A stretch of DNA of 64,000 bases from Mycobacterium sp. GA-2829 (GTDB taxonomy: Bacteria > Actinomycetota > Actinomycetes > Mycobacteriales > Mycobacteriaceae), in assembly GCF_001499965.1 (NCBI RefSeq), contig NZ_LQIT01000016.1:39777-103776 (forward strand), read 5' to 3'. The notes beneath the pieces were generated by a model. That model made no database searches and was not told the origin of the DNA. It worked only from the letters and a program-made list of their open reading frames with translations. This document shows, piece after piece, positions 15,581 to 24,576 of the stretch; the first letter of the stretch is position 1, and each line of letters starts with the position of its first letter. The translations under genes were made by a program, and so were the position numbers.

Positions 15581-16612
15581 ATGACTGCAGCACCAGACGC
15601 GTCGCCGCTCGAAGCCCGGGTCGGCCACTTCTACCAGATGGACACCACGTATCTGGTGGGCCGCGAGAAGGTCCGCGAATACGCGCGTGCCGTGCAGGAC
15701 TACCACCCGGCGCACTGGGACGTCGACGCCGCGGCGAAGCTCGGCTACTCCGGGCTGGTGGCGCCGCTGACGTTCACCTCCGCACCCGGTATGCAGTGCA
15801 ACCGCCGGATGTTCGAGGAGATCGTCGTCGGCTACGACACCTACCTGCAGACCGAGGAGGTCTTCGAACAGCACCGCCCGATCGTCGACGGCGACGAACT
15901 GGTCATCGACGTCGAGCTGACGTCAGTGCGCAGGATCGCCGGCCGGGACATGATCACCGTCACCAACACGTTCACCGACACCCAGGGCGAGCGGGTGCAC
16001 ACCCTGCACACCACGGTCGTGGGCGTCACCGCCGACGACATCGACGCCGGGGTCAAGGCCGCCGTGCAGAACGCGATGATGCACGACGTCGACTTCTCCG
16101 GGGTCGGCAGCCTCGACGGCCACTACGAGAAGGAAGTACGCCCCGAGGGGGAGATCCGCATCGCCCAGGGCGGGGTGACCCGCACCCCGGGCACACCGTC
16201 GTTCGACGACGTGAAGGTCGGCGACGAGCTCCCGGTGCGACACACCCGCCTGTCGCGCGGCGACCTGGTGAACTACGCCGGTGTCGCCGGTGACGCCAAC
16301 CCGATCCACTGGGACGAGGACATCGCCAAGCTGGCCGGGCTGCCCGACGTGATCGCCCACGGCATGCTCACCATGGGCCTCGGCGCCGGGTTCGTGTCGT
16401 CCTGGACCGGCGACCCCGGTGCGGTCACCCGCTACGCGGTGCGGTTGTCGGCCCCGGCGATCGTGTCCGCGAAGGAGGGCGCCGACATCGAGTTCAGCGG
16501 CAGGATCAAGTCGCTGGACCCGGAGACGCGCTCGGGGATCGTCGTCGTCGCGGCGAAGTCGGAGGGCAAGAAGATCTTCGGCCTGGCGACGATGCACGTC
16601 CGCTTCAGCTGA
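15581..16612 (+). CDS. Fused HadA/HadB-type (3R)-hydroxyacyl-ACP/CoA dehydratase
   Basis: A 343-residue double-hotdog protein. The N-terminal half (about 1-165) is HadA-like (EYARAVQDYHPAHWD, PLTFTSAPG). The C-terminal half (about 205-343) is HadB/MaoC-like with the hydratase motif YAGVAGDANPIHWDED, in which Asp and His are catalytic, then IAHGMLTMG. It dehydrates or hydrates (3R)-hydroxyacyl thioesters in fatty or mycolic acid metabolism. ATG 15581 lies 24 nt after marR. Confidence 0.88.
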   Translation: MTAAPDASPLEARVGHFYQMDTTYLVGREKVREYARAVQDYHPAHWDVDAAAKLGYSGLVAPLTFTSAPGMQCNRRMFEEIVVGYDTYLQTEEVFEQHRPIVDGDELVIDVELTSVRRIAGRDMITVTNTFTDTQGERVHTLHTTVVGVTADDIDAGVKAAVQNAMMHDVDFSGVGSLDGHYEKEVRPEGEIRIAQGGVTRTPGTPSFDDVKVGDELPVRHTRLSRGDLVNYAGVAGDANPIHWDEDIAKLAGLPDVIAHGMLTMGLGAGFVSSWTGDPGAVTRYAVRLSAPAIVSAKEGADIEFSGRIKSLDPETRSGIVVVAAKSEGKKIFGLATMHVRFS

Positions 16613-16616
16613 CCGG

Positions 16617-17513
16617 GTGCAACCTTCCGAGGTCCGATGGCGCGAGCGCAGCCGCATCGTGCGCGCGGTCCGGCTCTGGCGGACCCGCGATCCGCGGACG
16701 TTCCGCGACAAGGTGCGGTACAAGATGCTGCGCGACCACCGGGCGCTGGTGGTGACGTTCGCCGACAAGGCCGCGGTCCGCGACTACGTCGCGACAACGG
16801 TTGGCGGACACATTCTCCCGCATGTTTTCGCGATCCTCGACGACCCCGCCGACCTGCTCGCGGTAGACCTGCCGGACGCCTACGTCGTCAAGCCGACCCA
16901 CGGCAGCGGGGCCGCGATCGTGGTCTCCGACCGGGCGCCGCGCGAGGCCCGGCTGCCGACCACGCCGGGTGACTGGACCTACCGACACGTCCGGCCGGAG
17001 TGCGCACCCCGCGAGGAGATCGTCCGCATCGCCCGCGGCTGGGTCGCGCAGCTGTACGGCCAGGGTCCGAACCGCGAATGGGTGTACGGGCAGATGCCGC
17101 GCCGCGTCATCGTCGAGGAACTCCTGACCGGCGACGACGGCGCGATCCCGGACGACTACAAACTGTTCGTCTTCCACGGCAAGTGTGCCTACATCCAGGT
17201 CGACACCGGCCGCTTCGACAGGCGCACGCGGGACTTCTTCCGCCCGAACTGGGAACACGTACCGCTGCGCGGCGGGCTGCCGTGGGCGGACCCCGTGCCG
17301 CCACCACCCGCGCGGCTGGGCGAGATGATCGAGCTGGCCGAGAAGCTGGGCGCGGAAACCGATTTCGTGCGTGTTGATCTGTACCACCTCGACGGCCGCA
17401 TCGTGTTCGGCGAGCTCACCAGCTTCCCCGCCGGTGGGGACAGCCCGTTCGACCCCGAGCACTTCAACGACGAGTTCGGCGCGCACTGGACGGTGCCGCG
17501 GTGCTACCGCTGA
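16617..17513 (+). CDS. TupA-like ATP-grasp protein
   Basis: A 298-residue protein starting at GTG 16617, 4 nt after the HadAB stop. Features fit the TupA-like ATP-grasp family found in polysaccharide or teichuronopeptide loci: VVKPTHGSGAAIVVSD (ATP binding), MPRRVIVEELL, DDYKLFVFHGKCAYIQVDTGRFD, and FVRVDLYHLDGRIVFGELTSFPAGG with the Mg-binding Glu. It probably ligates an amino acid to a cell-envelope polymer; the substrate is unknown. Convergent with the GH5-like gene. Confidence 0.8.
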   Translation: MQPSEVRWRERSRIVRAVRLWRTRDPRTFRDKVRYKMLRDHRALVVTFADKAAVRDYVATTVGGHILPHVFAILDDPADLLAVDLPDAYVVKPTHGSGAAIVVSDRAPREARLPTTPGDWTYRHVRPECAPREEIVRIARGWVAQLYGQGPNREWVYGQMPRRVIVEELLTGDDGAIPDDYKLFVFHGKCAYIQVDTGRFDRRTRDFFRPNWEHVPLRGGLPWADPVPPPPARLGEMIELAEKLGAETDFVRVDLYHLDGRIVFGELTSFPAGGDSPFDPEHFNDEFGAHWTVPRCYR

Positions 17514-17517
17514 GCGG

Positions 17518-18651
17518 TCAGCCGTCCGCCACCCCGGCGAGCTTCTGGATCACGCGGATCTCTTTGTCCGCGTATGGCGTTCCGTCCGGGCGCAGCAGGT
17601 CGCTGAACCAGGGGTCGGGCGCTTCGGTGTAGGGCTTCTTCCACGAGTCCCACGGCAGATACGTCTGCGTCCGGCCTGCGACGAAACCCCAGTTGTAGGC
17701 GCCGACGTTGCGTCGTTTCGCCACCGGCAGAACGCCTTCGACGGTGCTGCCCAGGCCCCGCGCCAGGTACTCGGTGCAGATGATCGGACGGCCCAGCGGG
17801 GTGAGTTCGTCGATGCGGTTTTCGAACTCGGACGGATTCCCGTAGCTGTGGAAGGTGACGATGTCGGAGTGGTCGAGCTGCACACTGGCGACCTTGCTGC
17901 GGCGCTTCGGATCCCGCCAGTGGCCCTGCCACACACCGCTGGTCACCGGTTGGGCCGGGTTGACGGCGCGGGTCCACTGGAAGACGTGTGGGAGGAACGC
18001 GGCGACGAGTTCCTGTTTGTCCTCGTGTTCGGTCTTGCGATAGTCCTTCGCCGGATTGTCCGGCTCGTTCCATACGTCCCACGCCAGTACGCGTGGGTCG
18101 TTGCGGAACAGTCCGACCACGCCCGTGACGTAGCTCTGCAGCACCCGGGTGTACGCGGGATCCTGCAGGCGGGCGGCGCCGGGGCTCTGCACCCACCCGG
18201 AGTTGTGCACGCCCGCGACCGGAGCGCGCTGACGGCCCGCCTTCGGCTGTGGATCCCAGCAGGAGTCGAACAGGACAAACATCGGTTTGATCTGGTGGCT
18301 GGCCGCGATGCCGACGAACTGCGCGAGCCGCTGGCTGAAGCCGGCCCGGTCGGTGGCCCACAACAGGTCGTGCAGGAACACCCGGACGGTGTTGAAGCCG
18401 ACCTGGCGGGCCAGGCGGAGTTCGGCGTCGATGCGGCGCGGATCGTAAGTGCCGGCCTGGAACATCTCGATCTGGTTCGCCGCCGTCGAGGTGACGTAGT
18501 TGGCGCCGATCAGCCAGCCCTGCTGCGCGTACCAGGCGTTGGCGCGGTCCGCCGGCCAGCGGCTCGGCTCCGCGGAGGCCACCGGTAGCTCGGTCAGCGC
18601 CGCGGCCGCTGTCAAGAGCAGCGAGAGCTTGAGGGCCGTTCGCCGGTGCAC
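17518..18651 (-). CDS. Exported GH5-like glycoside hydrolase
   Basis: A 377-residue exported glycosidase starting at GTG 18651. The N-terminus MHRRTALKLSLLLTAAAALT ending in ASA is a signal peptide with a Tat-like RR. Catalytic motifs of clan GH-A are visible: AWDVWNEPDN (acid/base Glu) and IICTEYLAR (nucleophile Glu), plus VTFHSYG. The natural substrate (beta-glucan, mannan or other) cannot be read from sequence. Confidence 0.82.
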   Translation of the reverse strand: MHRRTALKLSLLLTAAAALTELPVASAEPSRWPADRANAWYAQQGWLIGANYVTSTAANQIEMFQAGTYDPRRIDAELRLARQVGFNTVRVFLHDLLWATDRAGFSQRLAQFVGIAASHQIKPMFVLFDSCWDPQPKAGRQRAPVAGVHNSGWVQSPGAARLQDPAYTRVLQSYVTGVVGLFRNDPRVLAWDVWNEPDNPAKDYRKTEHEDKQELVAAFLPHVFQWTRAVNPAQPVTSGVWQGHWRDPKRRSKVASVQLDHSDIVTFHSYGNPSEFENRIDELTPLGRPIICTEYLARGLGSTVEGVLPVAKRRNVGAYNWGFVAGRTQTYLPWDSWKKPYTEAPDPWFSDLLRPDGTPYADKEIRVIQKLAGVADG

Positions 18652-18738
18652 CTCGTGACCATAGTGGTTCTCAGCGACTGTTCAGCGTCAAGGTGTCATC
18701 CTGCAACACAACGGGTTTCGAATCGTTACCGAAGCGGC

Positions 18739-19446
18739 CTAGGTCGTCTCGTCGACCACCGCGGCGGCGGCCTCGTCGATGATCGCACGCATCGCGTCCT
18801 CGGCCTGCTTCGCCTCGCCCATCCGGATCGCCCGCGCCACCTCGTCGTGGAGTGCGATCGCGTCGATGTTGGGTTTGGTGGGCATCATCCCGTGCTGGGT
18901 GCGGCCGGTGAGCACCTCGGCGACCACGCCGGTCAGCGCGCGGAACATCTCGTTCCCGCTGGCCTCCAGCAGGGTCTGGTGAAACAGCTTGTCCGCCAGC
19001 AGGTATGCGTCGAGGTCGCCGGACCGTCCGTGCACGACCATGTCGGACACCGCCGACGCCATCACACGGCACTGATGCGGGGTGGCGCGCCGCGCGGCGA
19101 GTGCCGCCGCCGCCGGTTCGAAGCCCAGCCGCAACTCCGACAGCGAGACCAGCAGGCCGGTGCGATCACCGACGTCCAACCGCCAGCGGATCAGCATCGG
19201 GTCGAACACGTTCCACTGCTCGGCGGGTTGCACCGTGATCCCGACGCGGCGACGGGATTCGACCATCCCCATGGACTCGAGGACCCGGATCGCCTCACGG
19301 GCGACACTGCGCGACACCGCGTGTTCGGCGCTCACCCCGTCGAGGGTGAGGATGGCCCCGGGCAGGTACCGACCGGACACGATCGCCGTCCCCAACGCAG
19401 TCACCAGACTGCCGTGGAGTGCGCCTGCGACGTGCCGATCGAGCAT
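18739..19446 (-). CDS. GntR/FadR (FCD) family regulator of the gluconate module
   Basis: A 235-residue GntR-type regulator. The winged helix includes VSRSVAREAIRVLESMGMVESRRRVGITV and the FCD ligand domain holds the metal-binding Asp/His set (DKLFHQTLLEAS, HDEVARAI). ATG 19446 is used; a TTG two codons upstream is possible. Divergent from gntK-gntP with a 19-bp palindrome between, so it very likely represses them and responds to gluconate or a phosphorylated product. Confidence 0.88.
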   Translation of the reverse strand: MLDRHVAGALHGSLVTALGTAIVSGRYLPGAILTLDGVSAEHAVSRSVAREAIRVLESMGMVESRRRVGITVQPAEQWNVFDPMLIRWRLDVGDRTGLLVSLSELRLGFEPAAAALAARRATPHQCRVMASAVSDMVVHGRSGDLDAYLLADKLFHQTLLEASGNEMFRALTGVVAEVLTGRTQHGMMPTKPNIDAIALHDEVARAIRMGEAKQAEDAMRAIIDEAAAAVVDETT

Positions 19447-19508
19447 GCACAAATCATGTCAGACGCCTGCGCCCAGTGGTAGCACCTGATGTTTTCGATC
19501 CGCCTCTT

Positions 19509-19527
19509 GCAATAGTATGCCTATTGC
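19509..19527. promoter_or_regulatory. GntR operator (perfect 7-5-7 palindrome)
   Basis: GCAATAG-TATGC-CTATTGC is a perfect inverted repeat, 43 nt before gntK and 63 nt before the divergent gntR. It is the only strong palindrome in that gap. Confidence 0.65.
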
Positions 19528-19569
19528 GGCACGCTATGTGATGTCGAGCACAGGGAGTAGGTGGAGGGT

Positions 19570-20112
19570 ATGGCATCACCGATCGTCGTCATGGGCGTAT
19601 CGGGGTCGGGTAAATCGACGGTCGGCGCGGCGCTCGCACAGCGGTTGCGGGTCCCCTTCGCCGACGCCGACGACTTCCACCCGCCGCAGAACATCGCGAA
19701 GATGACCGCGGGCCAGCCGCTCGACGACGACGACCGGACGCCGTGGCTGGAGTCGATCGGTGAGTGGCTGGCGCGCCACCACGGCGGGGGCGTGATGAGT
19801 TGTTCGGCGCTCAAACGCCGGTACCGCGACCAACTGCGCAGCCATTGCCCCGACGTCGAGTTCCTGCACCTGGCCGGAACGGTCGAGACCATCGGCAGAC
19901 GCCAGGCGAGCAGGCCCGGACACTTCATGCCCGCGACGCTGCTGGCGTCGCAGTTCCAGACCCTCGAGCCGCTCGAACCCGACGAGGGGGGCGTCGTCAT
20001 CGACGTCGCCCAGAGCATCGACTCGATCATCGAGAGTTACGTCCACACAACGGATTCGCGAGGAGTAGCGATGGAGAGCACCCTGGTCGGAGGTTCGCAT
20101 GGAGGCCATTGA
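19570..20112 (+). CDS. gntK: Gluconokinase
   Basis: A 180-residue GntK-type kinase. It has the P-loop GVSGSGKST near residue 10, DADDFHPPQNIAKM (substrate and Asp), SCSALKRRYRDQLR, and the C-terminal FQTLEPLEPDE. It phosphorylates D-gluconate to 6-phosphogluconate for the pentose phosphate pathway. ATG 19570 keeps the family-like N-terminus; GTG 19561 is an alternative. Overlaps gntP by 14 nt. Confidence 0.92.
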   Translation: MASPIVVMGVSGSGKSTVGAALAQRLRVPFADADDFHPPQNIAKMTAGQPLDDDDRTPWLESIGEWLARHHGGGVMSCSALKRRYRDQLRSHCPDVEFLHLAGTVETIGRRQASRPGHFMPATLLASQFQTLEPLEPDEGGVVIDVAQSIDSIIESYVHTTDSRGVAMESTLVGGSHGGH

Positions 20113-21529
20113 TCCCGCATACGGGACCGGCACGCTCCTGTTGATCGCGGCGGCCGCCGTCGCGCTGCTGCTGTTCCTGATCATCAAGGTGAAATTGCAC
20201 GCCTTCCTGGCGCTGGTACTGGTGAGCGCACTGACCGCACTGGCCGCGGGAATCCCCGTCGGCGACGTCCCCAGCGCGCTGTCCTACGGCTTCTCCAACA
20301 CCCTCGGCTCGGTCGCCCTACTCGTCGGGTTCGGCGTGATGATCGGCCGGCTCCTCGAGATCACCGGCGGCGCACAGGTTCTCGCCGACACCCTGATCGG
20401 CCGGTTCGGGGAGAAGCGGGCGCCGCTGGCCCTCGGCGTGGCCGCCCTGCTGTTCGGTTTCCCGATCTTCTTCGACGCCGGGCTCGTCGTCTTCCTGCCC
20501 ATCATCATGACCGTCGCGCGGCGTTTCGGCGGCTCGCTGCTGCTGTACGCGTTCCCGGCCGCGGGTGCGTTCGCGGCCATGCACGCCCTGGTCCCACCGC
20601 ATCCCGGTCCCGTCGCGGCCGCCGAACTGCTCGGCGCCAACATCGGTCTCACGCTCCTGATCGGCGTCCCGGTCGCGGTCCTGTCCTGGTACGTCGGCGC
20701 GTTCCTGGTCTCCCAGATCATCGGCCGCCGGGTGTACATCGACATCCCCACCTCGCTGTTCGGTGAGATCAACGGCGGCCGCACCGATGAGCCCGCCGAC
20801 GCGCCGGGCGCCGCGGGTGGCACTGCCCGCACCGCCACCCGCACACCGCCTGCGTTCATGACCGTGCTCGGTGTGCTGCTGCTGCCGTTCGTGCTGATCT
20901 CGTGCAACACCGTGGTCGACACCCTGCAGACCGCGGGCGTGATCTCCGAGGACGCCACCTGGGCGGAGTACCTCAAACTGGTCGGCACCACGTCGATCGC
21001 ACTGCTGATCACCGTGATCGTGGCGACGCTGGTGCTCGGACTGCGCAACCGGTCGATGGCCGACGTGAGCGACATCCTCGACAAGGCGCTGGGACCGATC
21101 TGCGCGATCATCCTCATCACCGGTGCGGGCGGCATGTTCGGTGGCGTCTTGCGGCTCAGCGGTATCGGCGACGCGCTGAGCAGTTCGCTGTCGAACCTCG
21201 GCATCTCGCTGATCCTGCAGGCGTTCGTCATCTCCACACTGCTGCGCGTCGCCCAAGGTTCGGCCACCGTCGCGCTGACGACGACGGCCGGCCTGCTCAG
21301 CGCGGCCGTCGCGACCGCGGACCTGAGCAGTGTGCAACTCACCGCGCTGGTGATGGCGATCGCGGCGGGGGCGACGGTGCTCTCCCACGTCAACGACTCC
21401 GGGTTCTGGTTGGTCAGCCGGTTCTTCGGGATGGACGTGAAGACGACGCTCAAGACGTGGACGGTCCTGGAGACGACGCTGGGGCTCAGCGCCTTCGTGC
21501 TCAGCCTCGTGCTGTGGATGATCGCCTAG
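20099..21529 (+). CDS. gntP: GntP family gluconate:H+ symporter
   Basis: A 476-residue permease with about 12-14 membrane segments. GntP hallmarks are IKVKLHAFLALVLVSALTA, GFPIFFDAGLVVFLPI, HALVPPHPGPVAAAE, and VLSHVNDSGFWLVSRFFGMD. Position after gntK indicates gluconate as the likely substrate. A second GntP protein is encoded at 59443-60843. Confidence 0.92.
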   Translation: MEAIDPAYGTGTLLLIAAAAVALLLFLIIKVKLHAFLALVLVSALTALAAGIPVGDVPSALSYGFSNTLGSVALLVGFGVMIGRLLEITGGAQVLADTLIGRFGEKRAPLALGVAALLFGFPIFFDAGLVVFLPIIMTVARRFGGSLLLYAFPAAGAFAAMHALVPPHPGPVAAAELLGANIGLTLLIGVPVAVLSWYVGAFLVSQIIGRRVYIDIPTSLFGEINGGRTDEPADAPGAAGGTARTATRTPPAFMTVLGVLLLPFVLISCNTVVDTLQTAGVISEDATWAEYLKLVGTTSIALLITVIVATLVLGLRNRSMADVSDILDKALGPICAIILITGAGGMFGGVLRLSGIGDALSSSLSNLGISLILQAFVISTLLRVAQGSATVALTTTAGLLSAAVATADLSSVQLTALVMAIAAGATVLSHVNDSGFWLVSRFFGMDVKTTLKTWTVLETTLGLSAFVLSLVLWMIA

Positions 21530-21574
21530 GCACATGGCGCCTCACCGGCAAGATCGTCATCGTGCCCTGACGGG

Positions 21575-22939
21575 TCACTGCGCACCCGACATCGACGGCA
21601 GGAACGTGATGATCGCGGGGAAGGCGATCAGCAACGCGACCACCACGAGGTCGGCCACGATGAACGGGACGATGCCGCGGAAGATGCGGCCCAGCCCGGC
21701 CTCACGCACGGCCCCGGAGTACACGAACGCGTTCATCCCGACCGGCGGTGTGATCAGCGCCATCTCGGCGACCTTCACCACCAGCACCCCGAGCCAGATG
21801 CCGTCGAATCCGTAACCGGTCAGGATCGGATGCAGCAGCGGTGCGGCGATGAGGATCATCGAGATGCCGTCGAGGAACATGCCCAGCGGCAACAGGATCG
21901 CCAGGCACAGCACCAGGACCAGATACGGCGGCAGGTCCGCCGCGGTGACCGCGTTCACCAGCGAGCTGCTCGCCCCGCTCAGCGCGAGGACATAGGTGAA
22001 CACGCCGGCGCCGACCATCAGCAGGAAGGTCATCGCCGTCAGGCCGACGGCCTCGCGCAGCGCCTCGCCGACCTCACGGATCCACGCCGGCGGTCGCGTC
22101 CGCAGCAAGAGCACGACCAGGGCGGCGAGCGCACCGAAGGACGCGGCCTCGGTCGGCGTGGCCAGCCCCAGGTAGATGGTGCCGATCGACACGGCGAAAA
22201 TCACTGCCAGGTAAAGGAATCCGATGATGTCGAGGCGGCCCGGCTCGTCGTTCGCGGCGGCGGTTCCGTCGTCGGCGGGGGCCTGCTCGGTGGTCGGCTC
22301 ACCGGAGCGGACACCGGCGCGCCGCCGTTGCCACATCACCAGACCGACGATGGTGACCGCGTAGACCGCGATGGTGAGCAGCCCGGGCCCGATGCCCGCG
22401 ATCAGCAGCTGGCCGATGCTCTCCTCGGTCACGACGCCGTAGAGCACGAGCACGATCGACGGTGGGATCAGCACTCCCAGTGTGCCGCCGGCGCAGACCA
22501 CACCCGCGGCCAGGCGGATGCTGTAGCCCGCGCGCACGATCGCGTCGGTGGACACCCGGGCCATGGTCGCGACCGTCGCGACGCTCGATCCGGTGACCGC
22601 GGCGAACATCCCGGAGCCGGCCAGCGAGGCCAGCGCGGGCCCACCCGGAAGGCGCCGGAGGACCGCCGAGGCGAGGTCGAAACCGGCCTGCGCCAACCCG
22701 GCTCGCACCGCGAAGATCCCCATCACGATGAACAGCGGGATGATGGTCAGCGAGTAACTGGCCGCCGTGCTGAACGGTTGGTTGGCCACGGTGCTGACGC
22801 CGGCGCCGGTACCGCGCAACAGCAGCACCCCGACGAACGCGGACGCCATCAGCGACAGGCCAACGTGCAGCCGGATCGCCAGGAGCGCGAAGAACAGAAC
22901 GAGGACGACGATCAGCACGACGCCGGTGGTGGCGGTCAT
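21575..22939 (-). CDS. dctM: TRAP transporter large permease (DctM)
   Basis: A 454-residue protein with about 12 membrane segments and the DctM pattern: IPLFIVMGIFAVRAG, GSGMFAAVTGSSVATVATM, GTLGVLIPPSIVLVLYGVV, and TPPVGMNAFVYSGA. It is the ion-coupled transport subunit. Last gene of a coupled operon, overlapping dctQ by 4 nt. A Pro/Glu/Asp-rich loop lies near residues 210-240. Confidence 0.92.
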   Translation of the reverse strand: MTATTGVVLIVVLVLFFALLAIRLHVGLSLMASAFVGVLLLRGTGAGVSTVANQPFSTAASYSLTIIPLFIVMGIFAVRAGLAQAGFDLASAVLRRLPGGPALASLAGSGMFAAVTGSSVATVATMARVSTDAIVRAGYSIRLAAGVVCAGGTLGVLIPPSIVLVLYGVVTEESIGQLLIAGIGPGLLTIAVYAVTIVGLVMWQRRRAGVRSGEPTTEQAPADDGTAAANDEPGRLDIIGFLYLAVIFAVSIGTIYLGLATPTEAASFGALAALVVLLLRTRPPAWIREVGEALREAVGLTAMTFLLMVGAGVFTYVLALSGASSSLVNAVTAADLPPYLVLVLCLAILLPLGMFLDGISMILIAAPLLHPILTGYGFDGIWLGVLVVKVAEMALITPPVGMNAFVYSGAVREAGLGRIFRGIVPFIVADLVVVALLIAFPAIITFLPSMSGAQ

Positions 22940-23481
22940 CGGGCCGCCTCACTGTGCTCGGTCCGCAGTGCTGGATTCCGTCGGCCCGCCGACAACGCGG
23001 CGACGGTGAGCACTTCCTTCCATACGGCGACCACGAAGAACATCGCGAACGACGCCAACAGAACGAGTTTCGCCGGCCAGGTCGGCAGCCGGAGGATGTC
23101 GTTGGTCGTCTCCCCCCGCTCGGTCGCGCTGATCAGGACCTCGGTCAAGCCCCACGTCATCAGCAGCGCGAGCCCGATGAGCAGCAGGGTCCGCACGACC
23201 GACAGCACCAGCCGCATCCGTGCCCCGAACCTGTTCTCGAACAACTCGACCACCACGTGGCGCCCGTCGGCCTCCGCCGATGCCAACCCGAGGAACGCGA
23301 TCGCGACCAGCAGCATGGTGGCGATGTCGACGGTCCCGACGATCGAGCGGTCCCTGGCGTTGCGGCTCACCACGTCGGCGATGGTCAACAGGATGACCCC
23401 GAGCAGCAGGACCCCCGCGACGACGCTCATGGCGCGGGCGACCACGGTCACCGCCCGCGGCAGGGTGACGTTCTCGGTCAT
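22936..23481 (-). CDS. dctQ: TRAP transporter small permease (DctQ)
   Basis: A 181-residue protein with four membrane segments, as usual for DctQ. ADVVSRNARDRSIVG, then FLGLASAEADGRHVVVELF and the final LVLLASFAMFFVVAVWKEV fit the family. It pairs with DctM. Overlaps its neighbours by 4 nt on each side (ATGA-type coupling). Confidence 0.88.
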   Translation of the reverse strand: MTENVTLPRAVTVVARAMSVVAGVLLLGVILLTIADVVSRNARDRSIVGTVDIATMLLVAIAFLGLASAEADGRHVVVELFENRFGARMRLVLSVVRTLLLIGLALLMTWGLTEVLISATERGETTNDILRLPTWPAKLVLLASFAMFFVVAVWKEVLTVAALSAGRRNPALRTEHSEAAR

Positions 23482-24575
23482 CGGCCCTCTCCTTCGAGGC
23501 AGGCGTAGAACTGATCGGCGTACCGCGATCGGGCGGACTCTTCGCGGATGATCCGGCGGTAGTCGTCCAGTACGCCCTGTGCGTCGTAGCCGCGTTCGGC
23601 GTAGCGGTCGACCCAGTCCTGCGCGATGCCGGCGCGGTCCTTCCATGCGGCGACGTCGGCGGCGGGCATGGTGGCCAGCTGCGTACCGGTGCTGCGGAGA
23701 TCGGTGCACGCCCTGGCGCCGAGTTCATCCATCTCCTCGAGCCCGTTGGCGATCGCCCGGCCGGACGCCTCACCGATCGCGTCCTGGTACTCGGGCGGCA
23801 TCTTCTCGAACAGTTCGGAGTTGATCACCACGATCGACGACGCGTAGGCGCCGATACCGGGATCGACGAGATACGGGGTGTTGGTGGACAACCCGAACGT
23901 GGGCAGGTTGGCGATCGCGAGCGAGGTGTACCCGTCGATGACGCCGCGCTCCATGGATTCGTAGACGTCGGTGGCGGTCATCGAGACCGGGTTGGCGCCG
24001 ACGGCGAGCAACGCCTCCGAGGTCAGCCCACCCGAGCGAATGCTCCTGCCTGCCAAGTCTTTCGGCGTGGCCGCCGGTTCCTTCAACCCGATCAGGTTGA
24101 TGCCCAGCGGCAGCGGGAACAGCAGTTGCACGCCCTGGCGGTCGAAGTCGTCGCGGTAGGTCTCGTTCTCCTCGTAGAGCCGCTCGATGGCCGTCATCTG
24201 GACCTGGGGGTTGTTCGTCTCGAACGGCAACTCGATGACCGTGAACATCGACAAGTCCGACGCCGAGTACAGCGAACCGACCTGGGCGAGATCGGCGCGG
24301 CCGTCGAGGGTCGCCTGCAGTGATTCGTCCGCCCCGACGAGGCTCTCCGAGTAGTGGAAGGTGATCGTGACGCCGCCGCCGGTGCGCTCCTCGACCTCGT
24401 CGGCCCAGCGTTGCATGGTGATCGACTGGTCGGAGGTCGGCGACGAGTACGTCGTGTAGTGCAGGACGTACTTCCCGTCCTGCACAGCGCAACTCGACAG
24501 GGCGGCCGCACTGGCCACCGCCGTGACGACGGCCGCCGCGCGGCGCAGTCGGCGGACGATCCGGACGGGGCTCAT
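23478..24575 (-). CDS. dctP: TRAP transporter substrate-binding lipoprotein (DctP)
   Basis: A 365-residue lipoprotein. Residues 1-32 form a signal peptide ending in the lipobox LSSC. The binding fold follows: YHYSE-like TITFHYSESLVGADESL, the DctP signature Arg in PKDLAGRSIRSGG, and GVIDGYTS. The conserved Arg normally binds a carboxylate, so the ligand is probably an organic acid. ATG 24575 begins 1 nt after the amidase stop. Confidence 0.9.
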   Translation of the reverse strand: MSPVRIVRRLRRAAAVVTAVASAAALSSCAVQDGKYVLHYTTYSSPTSDQSITMQRWADEVEERTGGGVTITFHYSESLVGADESLQATLDGRADLAQVGSLYSASDLSMFTVIELPFETNNPQVQMTAIERLYEENETYRDDFDRQGVQLLFPLPLGINLIGLKEPAATPKDLAGRSIRSGGLTSEALLAVGANPVSMTATDVYESMERGVIDGYTSLAIANLPTFGLSTNTPYLVDPGIGAYASSIVVINSELFEKMPPEYQDAIGEASGRAIANGLEEMDELGARACTDLRSTGTQLATMPAADVAAWKDRAGIAQDWVDRYAERGYDAQGVLDDYRRIIREESARSRYADQFYACLEGEGR

Positions 24576-24576
24576 C

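Noticed and set aside
21830..23551. A 573-codon frame opposite the TRAP permease genes
   Set aside because: High Arg/His/Asp/Gln content typical of antisense of membrane-protein codons; no motif.
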